NCBI RefSeq assembly: GCF_001427785.1
Contig: NZ_LMHM01000011.1
Coordinates: forward strand, 518,459 to 559,035
Direction of reading: 5' to 3'
Length of the DNA: 40,577 nt
Source: Lysobacter sp. Root690
GTDB lineage: Bacteria; Pseudomonadota; Gammaproteobacteria; Xanthomonadales; Xanthomonadaceae
A program made the translations under genes and the position numbers. Numbering within the stretch: the first letter of the stretch is position 1; every line of letters starts with the position of its first letter. This document shows, one piece after another, positions 7,511-16,356 of this stretch. The notes beneath the pieces were generated by a model. The model made no database searches. It was not told the DNA's origin and was given only the letters and a program-made list of their open reading frames with translations.

Positions 7511-8281
7511 ATGCCTTCCGAGCCCGCCAACGCCGCGCCCGCACGCATCCCGCGCCACCTGGCCGTCATCATGGACGGCAACGGCCGCTGGGCCGAACGG
7601 CGGCGCCGGCCGCGCATCATCGGCCACCGCGCCGGCGCGCGCGCGGTCAACGTCTGCATCGATTTCTGCATCGCGCGCGGCGTCCAGGCGCTGACCCTGT
7701 TCGCGTTCTCCAGCGAAAACTGGGGCCGGCCCGAGGACGAAGTCGGCGCGCTGATGAAACTGTTTCTCAATGCGCTCGAGCGCGAGGTCGAGGAACTCGA
7801 CCGGCGCGGGGTGCGGGTGCGCTTCATCGGCGAACGCGAACGCTTCTCCGAAAAGATCCGCGAGCGCATGGCCGCGGCCGAGCGCCAGACCCGCAACAAC
7901 ACCGTCCTGCACCTGAGCATCGCCGCCAGTTACGGCGGCCGCTGGGACATCGCCCAGGCCGCGCGTTCGCTGGCCTCGGAGGTCGCGGCCGGCACCCTGG
8001 CGGTGGAGGCGATCGACGAACGCCTGCTGGCCTCGCGCATGTCGCTGGCCGAGCTGCCGGCGCCGGACCTGTTCATTCGTACCGGCGGCGACACCCGGAT
8101 CAGCAATTTCCTGCTGTGGCAGTTGGCCTATACCGAACTTTGGTTCACCGAAGCGCTGTGGCCCGAACTCGACGCCGACCTGCTGCAGACCGCGCTGGAC
8201 GACTTCGCCAGCCGCGAACGCCGCTTCGGCCTGACCGGGGCGCAGATCGCGCTCGCCCAGCCCAACGAGACTGTTGAATGA
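7511..8281 (+). CDS. uppS: Undecaprenyl diphosphate synthase (isoprenyl transferase)
   Basis: A cis-prenyltransferase that extends farnesyl diphosphate with isopentenyl diphosphate to undecaprenyl diphosphate, the lipid carrier for peptidoglycan and O-antigen. It has 256 residues. Motifs: HLAVIMDGNGRWA with catalytic Asp22, the LTLFAFSSENWGRP region, and the C-terminal DLFIRTGGDTRISNFLLWQ followed by ELWFTEALWPE. The stop overlaps the cdsA start in ATGA, which indicates translational coupling. The 160-bp gap after frr (7351-7510) has no gene. Substrate supply comes from dxr and ispA, both in this window. Confidence 0.97.
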   Translation: MPSEPANAAPARIPRHLAVIMDGNGRWAERRRRPRIIGHRAGARAVNVCIDFCIARGVQALTLFAFSSENWGRPEDEVGALMKLFLNALEREVEELDRRGVRVRFIGERERFSEKIRERMAAAERQTRNNTVLHLSIAASYGGRWDIAQAARSLASEVAAGTLAVEAIDERLLASRMSLAELPAPDLFIRTGGDTRISNFLLWQLAYTELWFTEALWPELDADLLQTALDDFASRERRFGLTGAQIALAQPNETVE

Positions 8282-9150
8282 CCCGAACCCGCCTGCTTGC
8301 CGCGCTGGTCATGGCGCCTGTCGCGATCGCGGCGATCCTGCTGTTGTCGACGCCGTGGGTGATCGCGCTGACCGCGGTGCTGTTCCTGATCGGGCTGTGG
8401 GAATGGTTCGACCTGGCCGAGATCGAGGACACCCTGTCGCGCACCGTGCTGTTGGTGGTGCACATGGCGCTGATGGTGGCGATCGTGTGGGCCTCGCGCA
8501 CCAGCGGCCTGGGCGCGGCGCAGGCGCCATCGATGGTGCTGTTCAAGATCGCCTCGCTGGTCGGCGTGGTCTGGTGGCTGCTGGCGCTGCTGTGGCTGCA
8601 GCGCTTCAATTTCGCCAGCGATCACCGCACCTACGCGCGCATGTTCAAGCTCGCCGCGGCCGCGCTGAGCGTGATCCCGGCCTGGTGCGCGATGGCCTGG
8701 ATCCACGCCGAGGGCCCGATCGGCCTGGGCGGCCTGCCGGTCGGCCATTGGTGGCTGCTGACCGCGCTGGCGGTGGTGTGGGCGGCCGATTCGGGCGCGT
8801 ATTTCGCCGGACGCAAGTTCGGCATGCTCAAGCTCGCGCCGCGGGTGAGCCCCAACAAGACCGTCGAAGGTCTGGTCGGTGGCGCCATCGCCAGCGTCGC
8901 GGCCGGCGTGGGGTTCTCGATGCTGGCCGGCGCGACCACCGCGCAGCTGCCGTGGGTGGCGCTGGTGTCGCTGGTGGCGATGCTGTTCTCGGTGGTCGGT
9001 GACTTGTTCGAGAGCCTGCTCAAGCGGCATGTCGGGGTGAAGGATTCCGGGCATCTGATTCCGGGGCACGGCGGCATTCTGGATCGCATCGACGGCGTGC
9101 TTGCGGCGTTGCCGGTGTTCGCGCTGGGCAAGGCGATTTTTGAGTTTTGA
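8278..9150 (+). CDS. cdsA: Phosphatidate cytidylyltransferase
   Basis: CDP-diacylglycerol synthase, an integral inner-membrane enzyme (phosphatidic acid + CTP) at the entry to all phospholipids. It has 290 residues with about eight hydrophobic segments. The family signature lies near the C-terminus at about residues 250-275: LKRHVGVKDSGHLIPGHGG and then DRIDG. WAADSGAYFAGRKFG (about 168-182) and SPNKTVEGLVGG are also typical. It is translationally coupled to uppS by a 4-bp overlap. A 290-bp gap containing a palindromic repeat separates it from dxr, which in related genomes usually follows closely. Confidence 0.96.
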   Translation: MTRTRLLAALVMAPVAIAAILLLSTPWVIALTAVLFLIGLWEWFDLAEIEDTLSRTVLLVVHMALMVAIVWASRTSGLGAAQAPSMVLFKIASLVGVVWWLLALLWLQRFNFASDHRTYARMFKLAAAALSVIPAWCAMAWIHAEGPIGLGGLPVGHWWLLTALAVVWAADSGAYFAGRKFGMLKLAPRVSPNKTVEGLVGGAIASVAAGVGFSMLAGATTAQLPWVALVSLVAMLFSVVGDLFESLLKRHVGVKDSGHLIPGHGGILDRIDGVLAALPVFALGKAIFEF

Positions 9151-9216
9151 TGATGAGCCTTGTCGACGGTGGTGGTTTTTCGCTGGCTGGTAGCGCTGCT
9201 GCGCTCGCTGTTGCGC

Positions 9217-9389
9217 AAAAAGCGAATCCCCCCTGCTCCCCTTTTGCAAAGGGACGGGACGGGACGTATTCGCAAAGCCTGCGTCGCGCAGACGAAGCAG
9301 ATAATTCGCGCGCTTCCGATAAGCCAAGCGGCGTTGATACGCGGCGGCCCGTCCCTTTGCAAAAGGGGGACCGAGCGGGATTCGCTTTT
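9217..9389. repeat. MITE-like element with ~41-bp inverted terminal repeats
   Basis: The left arm 9217-9257 and right arm 9348-9389 are near-perfect inverted copies: they open with AAAAGCGAATCCC, contain CCCCTTTTGCAAAGGGACGG, and are separated by about 90 bp. No transposase is present. It fills most of the cdsA-dxr gap. Related sequence lies at 23721-23865. Transcription from uppS-cdsA must cross it to reach dxr. Confidence 0.85.
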
Positions 9390-9442
9390 GCTCTCAACCA
9401 CACAGCCCTGATCGAACGCGGCAACCGCTGCGAGACCCGCGC

Positions 9443-10681
9443 ATGACCGCCCCCGCCCGCAACGTCGCCGTCCTCGGCGCCACCGGCTCCATCGGCACTT
9501 CGGCGCTGGACGTGATCGCCCGCCACGGCGACGCCCTGCGCGCCACCGTGCTCGCCGCCGGCGGCAAGGTCGATGCGCTGCTGACGCTGTGCGAACGCCA
9601 TCGCCCCGATCACGCGGTGATCGCCGACCCGGCCGGCTACGCCGCCTTGCGCGACGGCCTGCGTGAGCGCGGCCTGGCGACCGTGGCCCATTGCGGCGAC
9701 GACGCCTTGGTCGAACTGGTGTCGTCCGACGCCTGCGACACCGTGGTCGCGGCGATCGTCGGCGCGGCCGGGCTGTCCTCGACTCTGGCCGCGGCGCGCG
9801 CCGGCAAGCGCCTGCTGCTGGCCAACAAGGAATCGCTGGTCCTGGCCGGCGAACTGCTGATGCAGACCGCGCACGAATCGGGCGCCTGCATCGTGCCGAT
9901 CGACAGCGAACACAACGCGATCTTCCAATGCCTGCCGGCGGCGCAATTGCGCGTGGCCGAGCACGGCGCCGCGCAAACCGGCGGCGCACAGCACGCCCAC
10001 CCGGCTTCGCAGCCCGGTCTGAAGCGGATCCTGCTGACCGCATCGGGCGGGCCGTTCCGCGGCCGTACACGTTCGGACCTGGGCCAGGTCACGCCCGAAC
10101 AGGCGGTCGCCCACCCGAAGTGGTCGATGGGTCCGAAGATCTCGGTCGACTCAGCCACCTTGATGAACAAGGGCCTGGAAGTAATCGAGGCGCACCATCT
10201 GTTCGGGGTCGGCGGCGATCGCATCGAAGTGCTGGTGCATCCGCAAAGCCTGGTCCATTCGCTGGTCGAATTCGTCGATGGCTCGACCCTGGCCCAGCTC
10301 GGCCTGCCCGACATGCGCACCGCGCTGGCGGTGGGCTTCGGCTGGCCGGAGCGGATCGAATCCGGGGTCGCCGGGCTCGACCTGCTGGCCCATGGCCGAC
10401 TCGATTTCGAGCGCCCCGATCTCGACGCCTTTCCCTGCCTGCGCCTGGCCTTCGAGGCCCTGGCCGCCGGCGGCACCGCCCCGGCGGTGCTCAACGCCGC
10501 CAACGAAGTGGCCGTTTCAGCCTTTCTTCAGCGGCGCATCGGTTTCCTAGCGATACCCGCGCTGGTCGAGGACACCCTCGCCGCGCTCCCGTCCACCCCG
10601 GCCAGTTCGCTGGCGGCGCTGCGCGAGGCCGATGCCCTGGCCCGCCGCCACGCCGAGCAGGCGATCGGTCAAAGAGCCTGA
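9443..10681 (+). CDS. dxr: 1-deoxy-D-xylulose 5-phosphate reductoisomerase
   Basis: The second step of the MEP isoprenoid pathway: NADPH-dependent rearrangement and reduction of DXP to 2-C-methyl-D-erythritol 4-phosphate, the target of fosmidomycin. It has 412 residues; about 398 is usual. Motifs: NADPH-binding LGATGSIG (11-18), [17 protein letters not shown], metal-site [43 protein letters not shown], and AHHLFGV. A short low-complexity insertion rich in Ala/Gly/His (around [20 protein letters not shown]) lies after the DSEHNAIF region and explains part of the extra length. The stop is 7 bp before rseP, so the two are likely cotranscribed. Confidence 0.97.
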   Translation: MTAPARNVAVLGATGSIGTSALDVIARHGDALRATVLAAGGKVDALLTLCERHRPDHAVIADPAGYAALRDGLRERGLATVAHCGDDALVELVSSDACDTVVAAIVGAAGLSSTLAAARAGKRLLLANKESLVLAGELLMQTAHESGACIVPIDSEHNAIFQCLPAAQLRVAEHGAAQTGGAQHAHPASQPGLKRILLTASGGPFRGRTRSDLGQVTPEQAVAHPKWSMGPKISVDSATLMNKGLEVIEAHHLFGVGGDRIEVLVHPQSLVHSLVEFVDGSTLAQLGLPDMRTALAVGFGWPERIESGVAGLDLLAHGRLDFERPDLDAFPCLRLAFEALAAGGTAPAVLNAANEVAVSAFLQRRIGFLAIPALVEDTLAALPSTPASSLAALREADALARRHAEQAIGQRA

Positions 10682-10688
10682 GGCAGCC

Positions 10689-12053
10689 ATGAGCGAAATC
10701 CTGGGCTCGTTGTGGTGGCTGATCATCAGCCTCGGCGTGCTGGTCACCCTGCACGAATTCGGCCACTTCTGGGTGGCGCGCCGCTGCGGGGTCAAGGTGC
10801 TGCGCTTCTCGGTCGGCTTCGGCAAGCCGCTGTGGATGCGTGTCGGCAAGGACGGCACCGAATATGCGATCGGCCGCATTCCGCTGGGCGGCTACGTCAA
10901 GATGCTCGACGAGCGCGAGTACGAAGTCGGCGAAACGCTCGCGGCGCAGGCGTTCAACCGCAAGTCGGTGTGGCAGCGCATCGCCATCACCGCCGCCGGC
11001 CCGGCCGCCAACCTGATCCTGTGCGTGCTGTTCCTGTGGGGCATGTTCGTGATCGGCCGCCCCGACTTCGCGCCGGTGGTCGGCAGCGTCAACGGCATCG
11101 CCGCCGAATCGGGCCTGCGCCGTGGCGATACCGTGCTGCAGATCGGCGACCGCGTCACCCCGACCTGGAGCGAGGTGCAGATGGCGCTGATCCCGCACGC
11201 GCTCGACCGCGACGACGTCGCGGTGCAGGTGCGCAGCGAAAACGGCAGCCAGCTGACCCGCCATCTGCGCCTGTCCAAGCTGCCGGCTTCGTTCGACGAA
11301 CGCCGCGCGGTCGAAGTGATGGGCCTGAGCGGCCGCCATCAGCTGATTCCGGCGGTGATCGGCCGGATCAGCCCCGGCGAAGCGGCCTGGGGCGTGCTTG
11401 CCGAGGGCGACCGCATCACCGCCATCGACGGCGACCCGATCGCCAGTTGGAACGACATCGCGCCAGCCGTCGGCCGCCTGGGCGAACGCGGCGGCAACGC
11501 GATGATCGAAGTGGCCCGCAATGGCGACCGGCTGGCGCTGGAAATCGCGCCCAAGCGCATGAAGCGCGACAACGGCGAGGAATTCTGGGGCCTGGGCGTG
11601 GCGCCTCCGGCCACCATCCGCGAGCCCAAGCGCGACGCGGTCCTGCGCTACGGCCCGATCGACGCGGTGCCGGCGGCGTTCCGCGAAAGCGTCCATCAGG
11701 CCCGCGAACTGTTCGCGATGATCGGCCGCGCCTTCACCGGCCGGGTCTCGATCCAGAACACCGTCGCCGGCCCGGTCACCATCGGCCGCGCCGCCAACGC
11801 CTACGCCAGCAACGGCCCGGCCTGGTACCTGCAGCTGCTGGCGATGCTGTCGCTGAGCCTGGGAATCCTGAACCTGCTGCCGATCCCGATCTTGGACGGC
11901 GGACACCTGCTGTATTACCTTATCGAGCTGGTCAAAGGCAGCCCGGTCAGCGAACGGGTCATGGCGGCCGGACATTTCGTCGGCCTGGCGTTGATCGCGA
12001 GCCTGATGGGCCTGGCGTTCTACAACGACATCTTGAACAACCTGGTGCGCTGA
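10689..12053 (+). CDS. rseP: Site-2 intramembrane zinc protease RseP
   Basis: Inner-membrane protease that performs the second cut of anti-sigma factor RseA in the sigma-E envelope stress response and clears signal peptides. It has 454 residues. The zinc motif HEFGH is at residues 22-26 inside the first transmembrane helix. The second active-site motif LLPIPILDGGHL carries D403. Two PDZ-like domains occupy the periplasmic region (about 115-310), with recognisable AAESGLRRGDTVLQIGDR and LAEGDRITAIDGDPI. The start at 10689 puts the HEFGH helix at the N-terminus as in the family. It is followed by bamA after a 125-bp gap, as in most gammaproteobacteria. Confidence 0.97.
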   Translation: MSEILGSLWWLIISLGVLVTLHEFGHFWVARRCGVKVLRFSVGFGKPLWMRVGKDGTEYAIGRIPLGGYVKMLDEREYEVGETLAAQAFNRKSVWQRIAITAAGPAANLILCVLFLWGMFVIGRPDFAPVVGSVNGIAAESGLRRGDTVLQIGDRVTPTWSEVQMALIPHALDRDDVAVQVRSENGSQLTRHLRLSKLPASFDERRAVEVMGLSGRHQLIPAVIGRISPGEAAWGVLAEGDRITAIDGDPIASWNDIAPAVGRLGERGGNAMIEVARNGDRLALEIAPKRMKRDNGEEFWGLGVAPPATIREPKRDAVLRYGPIDAVPAAFRESVHQARELFAMIGRAFTGRVSIQNTVAGPVTIGRAANAYASNGPAWYLQLLAMLSLSLGILNLLPIPILDGGHLLYYLIELVKGSPVSERVMAAGHFVGLALIASLMGLAFYNDILNNLVR

Positions 12054-12060
12054 TGCCGGC

Positions 12061-12090
12061 CTGACGCTCGAACGAACGCTTTGCTACAAC
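12061..12090 (+). promoter_or_regulatory. Candidate promoter for bamA
   Basis: CTGACG (12061-12066) is 18 bp from an extended -10 element TGCTACAAC (12082-12090), in the 125-bp rseP-bamA gap. It would give bamA its own transcript. The match is moderate and no sigma-E type motif is obvious. Confidence 0.35.
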
Positions 12091-12178
12091 GCCTGCCTTA
12101 ATCTACCCCGCCTAACCGGCCCGCTTCGCCCCATGCCCGCGTGCATTCACGCTGGCAGACCAGCCCCCAACGGACGTA

Positions 12179-14656
12179 ATGATGACGCGAATTCCTAATC
12201 GCCGCCTGCTCGCCCTCGCCCTTGCCACGGCAATGACCTCGGCCCCGGCGATTCCCGCGTTGGCCCAGTCGGCCGATCCGTTCTCCCTCGGGGGCACCGC
12301 GCCGAACGCGCCCGGCCCGGGCTCGTTCACCGTCAGCGACATCCGCATCGACGGCCTGCAACGCATTTCCGCCGGCACGGTGTTCACCTACCTGCCGGTC
12401 GAACGCGGCGACACCATGGACACGGCCAAGGCCGGCGACGCCATCCGCGCGCTGTACAAGACCGGTTTCTTCGAAGACGTGCAGCTCGACCGCCAGGGCA
12501 ACATCCTGGTGGTGACCGTCAGCGAGCGTCCGGCGATCAACAAGCTGACCCTGACCGGCAACAAGGACATCAAGTCCGAGGACCTGCTCAAGGGCCTGAA
12601 GGAAATCGGTCTGGCCGAAGGCGACACCTTCGACCGCCTCGCGCTCGACAAGGTCACCCAGGATCTGGCGCGCCAGTACAACAACCGCGGCAAGTACAAC
12701 GTCGAGATCACCCCGTCGGTGAACCGCCTCGACCGCAACCGCGTCGACATCACGATCAACGTCAAGGAAGGCAAGGCGGCCAAGATCCGCCACATCAACC
12801 TGATCGGCAACGACAAGTTCGAGCAGAAGGACATCGTCAACGGCTGGGAATCGCGCGAGCACAACTGGCTCAGCTGGTACCGCCGCGACGATCAGTACTC
12901 GCGCGAAAAGCTCTCCGGCGACCTGGAAAAGCTCAACTCCTATTACCTCGACCGCGGCTACGTCGATTTCAGCATCGACTCGACCCAGGTCTCGATCAGC
13001 CCGGACCGCCAGGACATGTTCCTGTCCGCCGGCGTGACCGAGGGCGAACAGTACAAGGTCGCAAGCGTGCAGGTCACCGGCGACACGGTGCTGCCGAAGG
13101 ACCAGGTCGAGAAGCTGGTCATCGTCAAGCCCGAACAGATTTTCTCGCGTCGCCTGCTCGAGGTCAGTTCCGAATCGATCACCGCCGCGCTCGGCAACGT
13201 CGGCTACGCGTTCGCGCAGGTCAATCCGATTCCGGACGTGAACCGCGAGAACAAGACCGTCGGCATCAACATGCAGGTCGTGCCCGGTCCGCGCGTCAAC
13301 GTGCGCCGGGTCGTGTTCAAGGGCAACACCCGTACCGGCGATGAAGTGTTGCGCCGCGAAATGCGCCAGTTCGAAGGCACCTGGTACTCGCAGGCCGCGA
13401 TCGACCGTTCCAAGATCCGCCTGCAGGGCCTGGGCTACTTCGAGACGGTCGACGTCGAGAGCAAGCCGGTCCCGGGCACCAACGATCAGGTCGACATCGT
13501 CTACAACCTGAAGGAAACCACCTCGGGCAGCTTCGTGTTCGGCCTGGGTTATTCGCAGCTCGGCAAGCTCACCACCCAGGTGCAGCTGTCGCAGAACAAC
13601 TTCCTCGGCAGCGGCAACCGCGTGTCGGTGCAGGCGCAGCGCAGCTACTACCAGTCGCGCTACGACTTCTCCTACACCAACCCCTACTTCACCGACGACG
13701 GCGTGTCGCTGGGTTACAACCTGTCGTGGCGTGAGCTGGATTATTCCGACTTCAACACCGCGCAGTACTCGACCACCAGCGGCACCGGTCAGGTCGTGCT
13801 CGGCATTCCGCTGACCGAGACCGACTCGGTGACCGGCCTGATCGGCATCGACAGCAACGAAATCCTCGCCTTCGAAGGCACCGCGCCGGCCAGCATCATC
13901 GATTACCTCGATGCGCTGGGTCACCGCACCTTCCACGCATGGCGCGCGCAGATCGGCTGGGGCCGCAACAGCCTCAACCACGCGCTGACCCCGACCGCCG
14001 GCACCCAGCAGCGCATCTGGCTGGAAGCGACCCTGCCCGGTTCGACGGTCGAGTACTACAAGATCAACTACAACTTCTCCAAGTTCTGGCCGCTGTCGCG
14101 CCACCTGGTGCTCAACACCCGCGCCGAACTCGGTTACGGCGACAGCTACGGCAGCGACACCAGCCGCGTGATCGACCGCGACGGTCCCAACGGCCCGCTT
14201 CCGCCGGAAACGATCACCGCCACCGGCCTGCCGTTCTTCGAAAACTTCTACGCCGGCGGCGTGCGTTCGGTGCGCGGCTTCACCGACAACACCCTGGGTC
14301 CGCGCGAATCGCCGGGCGTGGGCAGCACCTTCGCCCAGCCGCTGGGCGGCGCGTTCAAGACCACCGGCTCGCTGGAAATGTACTTCCCGACCCTGCTCGA
14401 TACGCCAGCCGCGCGCGTGTCCGCGTTCGTCGACTTCGGTAACGTGTACAAGGACTACGACTCCTTCGACGCGGGCGAACTGCGCGCCTCGGCCGGTGTC
14501 GCGCTGATGTGGCGTTCGCCGATGGGTCCGATTTCGATCAGCTACGCGTTCCCGTTCAAGAAGCAGGGTCCGATCTACAGCGCCGACGGCGCCACCAAGC
14601 TCGATCGCGGCGACGAACTCGAGCGCCTGCAGTTCACCTTCGGCGGTACGTTCTGA
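12179..14656 (+). CDS. bamA: Outer membrane protein assembly factor BamA
   Basis: The core of the BAM complex, which folds and inserts outer-membrane beta-barrels. It has 825 residues (E. coli 810). A signal peptide covers about residues 1-31, ending ALAQ. Five POTRA domains follow (about 40-440), with typical FTVSDIRIDGLQRISAGTVF at POTRA1 and NVRRVVFKGNTRTGDEVLRR at POTRA5. The 16-strand barrel occupies the rest, with the conserved loop-6 motif VRGF at 698-701 in GGVRSVRGFTDNTLGPR. Two ATGs are in tandem at 12179 and 12182; either could be used. The C-terminus ends in an aromatic residue (TFGGTF), the usual outer-membrane signal. lpxD starts only 26 bp later, with no skp between them. Confidence 0.97.
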   Translation: MMTRIPNRRLLALALATAMTSAPAIPALAQSADPFSLGGTAPNAPGPGSFTVSDIRIDGLQRISAGTVFTYLPVERGDTMDTAKAGDAIRALYKTGFFEDVQLDRQGNILVVTVSERPAINKLTLTGNKDIKSEDLLKGLKEIGLAEGDTFDRLALDKVTQDLARQYNNRGKYNVEITPSVNRLDRNRVDITINVKEGKAAKIRHINLIGNDKFEQKDIVNGWESREHNWLSWYRRDDQYSREKLSGDLEKLNSYYLDRGYVDFSIDSTQVSISPDRQDMFLSAGVTEGEQYKVASVQVTGDTVLPKDQVEKLVIVKPEQIFSRRLLEVSSESITAALGNVGYAFAQVNPIPDVNRENKTVGINMQVVPGPRVNVRRVVFKGNTRTGDEVLRREMRQFEGTWYSQAAIDRSKIRLQGLGYFETVDVESKPVPGTNDQVDIVYNLKETTSGSFVFGLGYSQLGKLTTQVQLSQNNFLGSGNRVSVQAQRSYYQSRYDFSYTNPYFTDDGVSLGYNLSWRELDYSDFNTAQYSTTSGTGQVVLGIPLTETDSVTGLIGIDSNEILAFEGTAPASIIDYLDALGHRTFHAWRAQIGWGRNSLNHALTPTAGTQQRIWLEATLPGSTVEYYKINYNFSKFWPLSRHLVLNTRAELGYGDSYGSDTSRVIDRDGPNGPLPPETITATGLPFFENFYAGGVRSVRGFTDNTLGPRESPGVGSTFAQPLGGAFKTTGSLEMYFPTLLDTPAARVSAFVDFGNVYKDYDSFDAGELRASAGVALMWRSPMGPISISYAFPFKKQGPIYSADGATKLDRGDELERLQFTFGGTF

Positions 14657-14682
14657 GCGCGGTCTGCGGACCGCAAGGCGAC

Positions 14683-15711
14683 GTGGACGAACTCAGTTAC
14701 TCAGCACGCGAATTGGCCGAGCGCTATGCGCTCGGCCTGCACGGCAACGCCGACGCGCGGGTAAGCGGCGTCGGCACGCTGGCCAAGGCCGGCCCCGGCC
14801 AGCTCGCGTTCCTGGCCAATCCCAAATACCGCGCGCAACTGCTCGCCAGCCAGGCGAGCATCGTGGTCATGCGCGAAGATGATGCCCGCGAGCATGCCGG
14901 CACCGCGCTGATCGCGCGCGATCCCTACGCCGCGTTCGCCAAGATCTCGGCGCTGTTCGAACCCAAGCCGGTGCGCGAGCCCGGCATCCACGCTTCCGCC
15001 GTGATCGACTCCAACGCGCAAGTGTCGCCAGAGGCCCACATCGGCCCGTTCGTCAGCATCGGCGCGCGCAGCCGCATCGAAGCCGGCGCGATGATCGGCC
15101 CGGGCTGCGTGATCGGCGAAGACTGCACGGTCGGCGCCGGCTGCGAATTGATCGCGCGGGTGACCCTGGTGACCCGCGTGCGCCTGGGCCAGCGCGTGCT
15201 GATCCATCCCGGCGCGGTGCTCGGCGCCGACGGCTTCGGCCTGGCGATGGAAGCCGGCCGCTGGCTCAAGGTGCCGCAGCTCGGCGGCGTGCTCATCGGC
15301 GACGATTGCGAGATCGGCGCCAACACCACCATCGACCGCGGCGCGATCGAGGACACCGTGCTCGAGGAGGACGTGCGCCTCGATAACCAGATCCAGATCG
15401 GCCACAACGTCCACATCGGCGCCCACAGCGCCATGGCCGGCTGCTCGGCCGCCGCGGGCAGCGCCAAGATCGGCCGTTATTGCCTGATCGGCGGCGCGGC
15501 CGGCGTGCTCGGCCATCTGGAAATCTGCGACAAGGTCACCATCACCGCGATGAGCCTGGTCACCAGCTCGATCCGCGAGCCCGGCGAATATTCCTCGGGC
15601 ACGCCGCTGATGGACAACCGCAGCTGGCGCAAGAACGCCGCGCGTTTCAAACAGCTCGACGCGATCGCGCGACGCACCGCGCGCGCGCGCGAAGACGGCG
15701 ACGCCGGCTAG
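14683..15711 (+). CDS. lpxD: UDP-3-O-(3-hydroxyacyl)glucosamine N-acyltransferase
   Basis: The third step of lipid A synthesis: adds the second 3-hydroxyacyl chain from acyl-ACP. It has 342 residues, as usual for the family. The start is a GTG at 14683 (M/VDELSYSARELAERY), with AAGG upstream and no suitable ATG; readings that begin inside bamA are not plausible. The N-terminal uridine-binding domain (1-100) contains LAFLANPKY. From about 100 on there is a left-handed beta helix of hexapeptide repeats, with the expected catalytic histidine H241 in QIGHNVHIGAHSAMAGCS, and a C-terminal helix that reads RSWRKNAARFKQLD. Part of the bamA-lpxD-fabZ-lpxA run. Confidence 0.96.
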   Translation: MDELSYSARELAERYALGLHGNADARVSGVGTLAKAGPGQLAFLANPKYRAQLLASQASIVVMREDDAREHAGTALIARDPYAAFAKISALFEPKPVREPGIHASAVIDSNAQVSPEAHIGPFVSIGARSRIEAGAMIGPGCVIGEDCTVGAGCELIARVTLVTRVRLGQRVLIHPGAVLGADGFGLAMEAGRWLKVPQLGGVLIGDDCEIGANTTIDRGAIEDTVLEEDVRLDNQIQIGHNVHIGAHSAMAGCSAAAGSAKIGRYCLIGGAAGVLGHLEICDKVTITAMSLVTSSIREPGEYSSGTPLMDNRSWRKNAARFKQLDAIARRTARAREDGDAG

Positions 15712-15896
15712 GGGCTGGCCGACGAACCAGCGACGGCGCTCCATACGGTGCCGCCCCACCCGCCGGGGAATCTGCGGGACAATAGGCCACGCGCGCTTCC
15801 ACCGGGCGGGCGCAACCGACGATGGGGCCGCACACCGACGCGGGCATCAATGCACGACGCGGTGTTGCAACAGATGCGACATAGGACGAATTGAAG

Positions 15897-16352
15897 ATGA
15901 GCCATACCCTGCAACTCCCGCTCGACGTGACGGCGATCCAGAAGCTGCTGCCGCACCGCTATCCGTTCCTGTTGATCGACCGGGTGGTCGAGCTCGAGCC
16001 GCACAAGCGCGTGCTCGCCTACAAGAACGTGAGCTGCAACGAGCCCTTCTTCAATGGCCATTTCCCCGGCAATCCGGTCATGCCCGGCGTGCTGGTGGTC
16101 GAGGCGCTGGCCCAGGCCGGCGGCCTGCTGACCCAGATTTCGCACGGCGGCGTCGCCGCCGGGCGTTCGTTCTACCTGGTCAAGATCGACGGCGCGCGGT
16201 TCTCGCGCATGGTCGTGCCCGGCGACCGGCTGGAACTGGAAGTCACGCTCAAGCGCATGATCCGCAACATGGCCATGTTCACCGGCGTGGCCCGCGTCGA
16301 CGGCCAGGTCGCCGCCTGCGCCGACATCATGTGCGCCGAGGCCAAGGACTGA
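15897..16352 (+). CDS. fabZ: 3-hydroxyacyl-[ACP] dehydratase FabZ
   Basis: Dehydrates 3-hydroxyacyl-ACP in fatty-acid elongation and competes with LpxA/LpxD for the same hydroxyacyl-ACP pool, hence its place in this cluster. It has 151 residues, the same as E. coli. Motifs: [14 protein letters not shown], and catalytic H55 and E69 in [20 protein letters not shown]. The ATG at 15897 (MSHTLQLP) is preferred; an in-frame TTG two codons upstream at 15891 lies closer to AGGA and cannot be excluded. The 185-bp gap before it (15712-15896) contains no gene. lpxA begins 4 bp after the stop. Confidence 0.96.
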   Translation: MSHTLQLPLDVTAIQKLLPHRYPFLLIDRVVELEPHKRVLAYKNVSCNEPFFNGHFPGNPVMPGVLVVEALAQAGGLLTQISHGGVAAGRSFYLVKIDGARFSRMVVPGDRLELEVTLKRMIRNMAMFTGVARVDGQVAACADIMCAEAKD

Positions 16353-16356
16353 TTCG

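Noticed and set aside
12098-14104. A 668-residue minus-strand ORF across bamA
   Set aside because: Mirror image of bamA codon use (Val/Asp/Leu-rich) with no motif; bamA is certain on the other strand.
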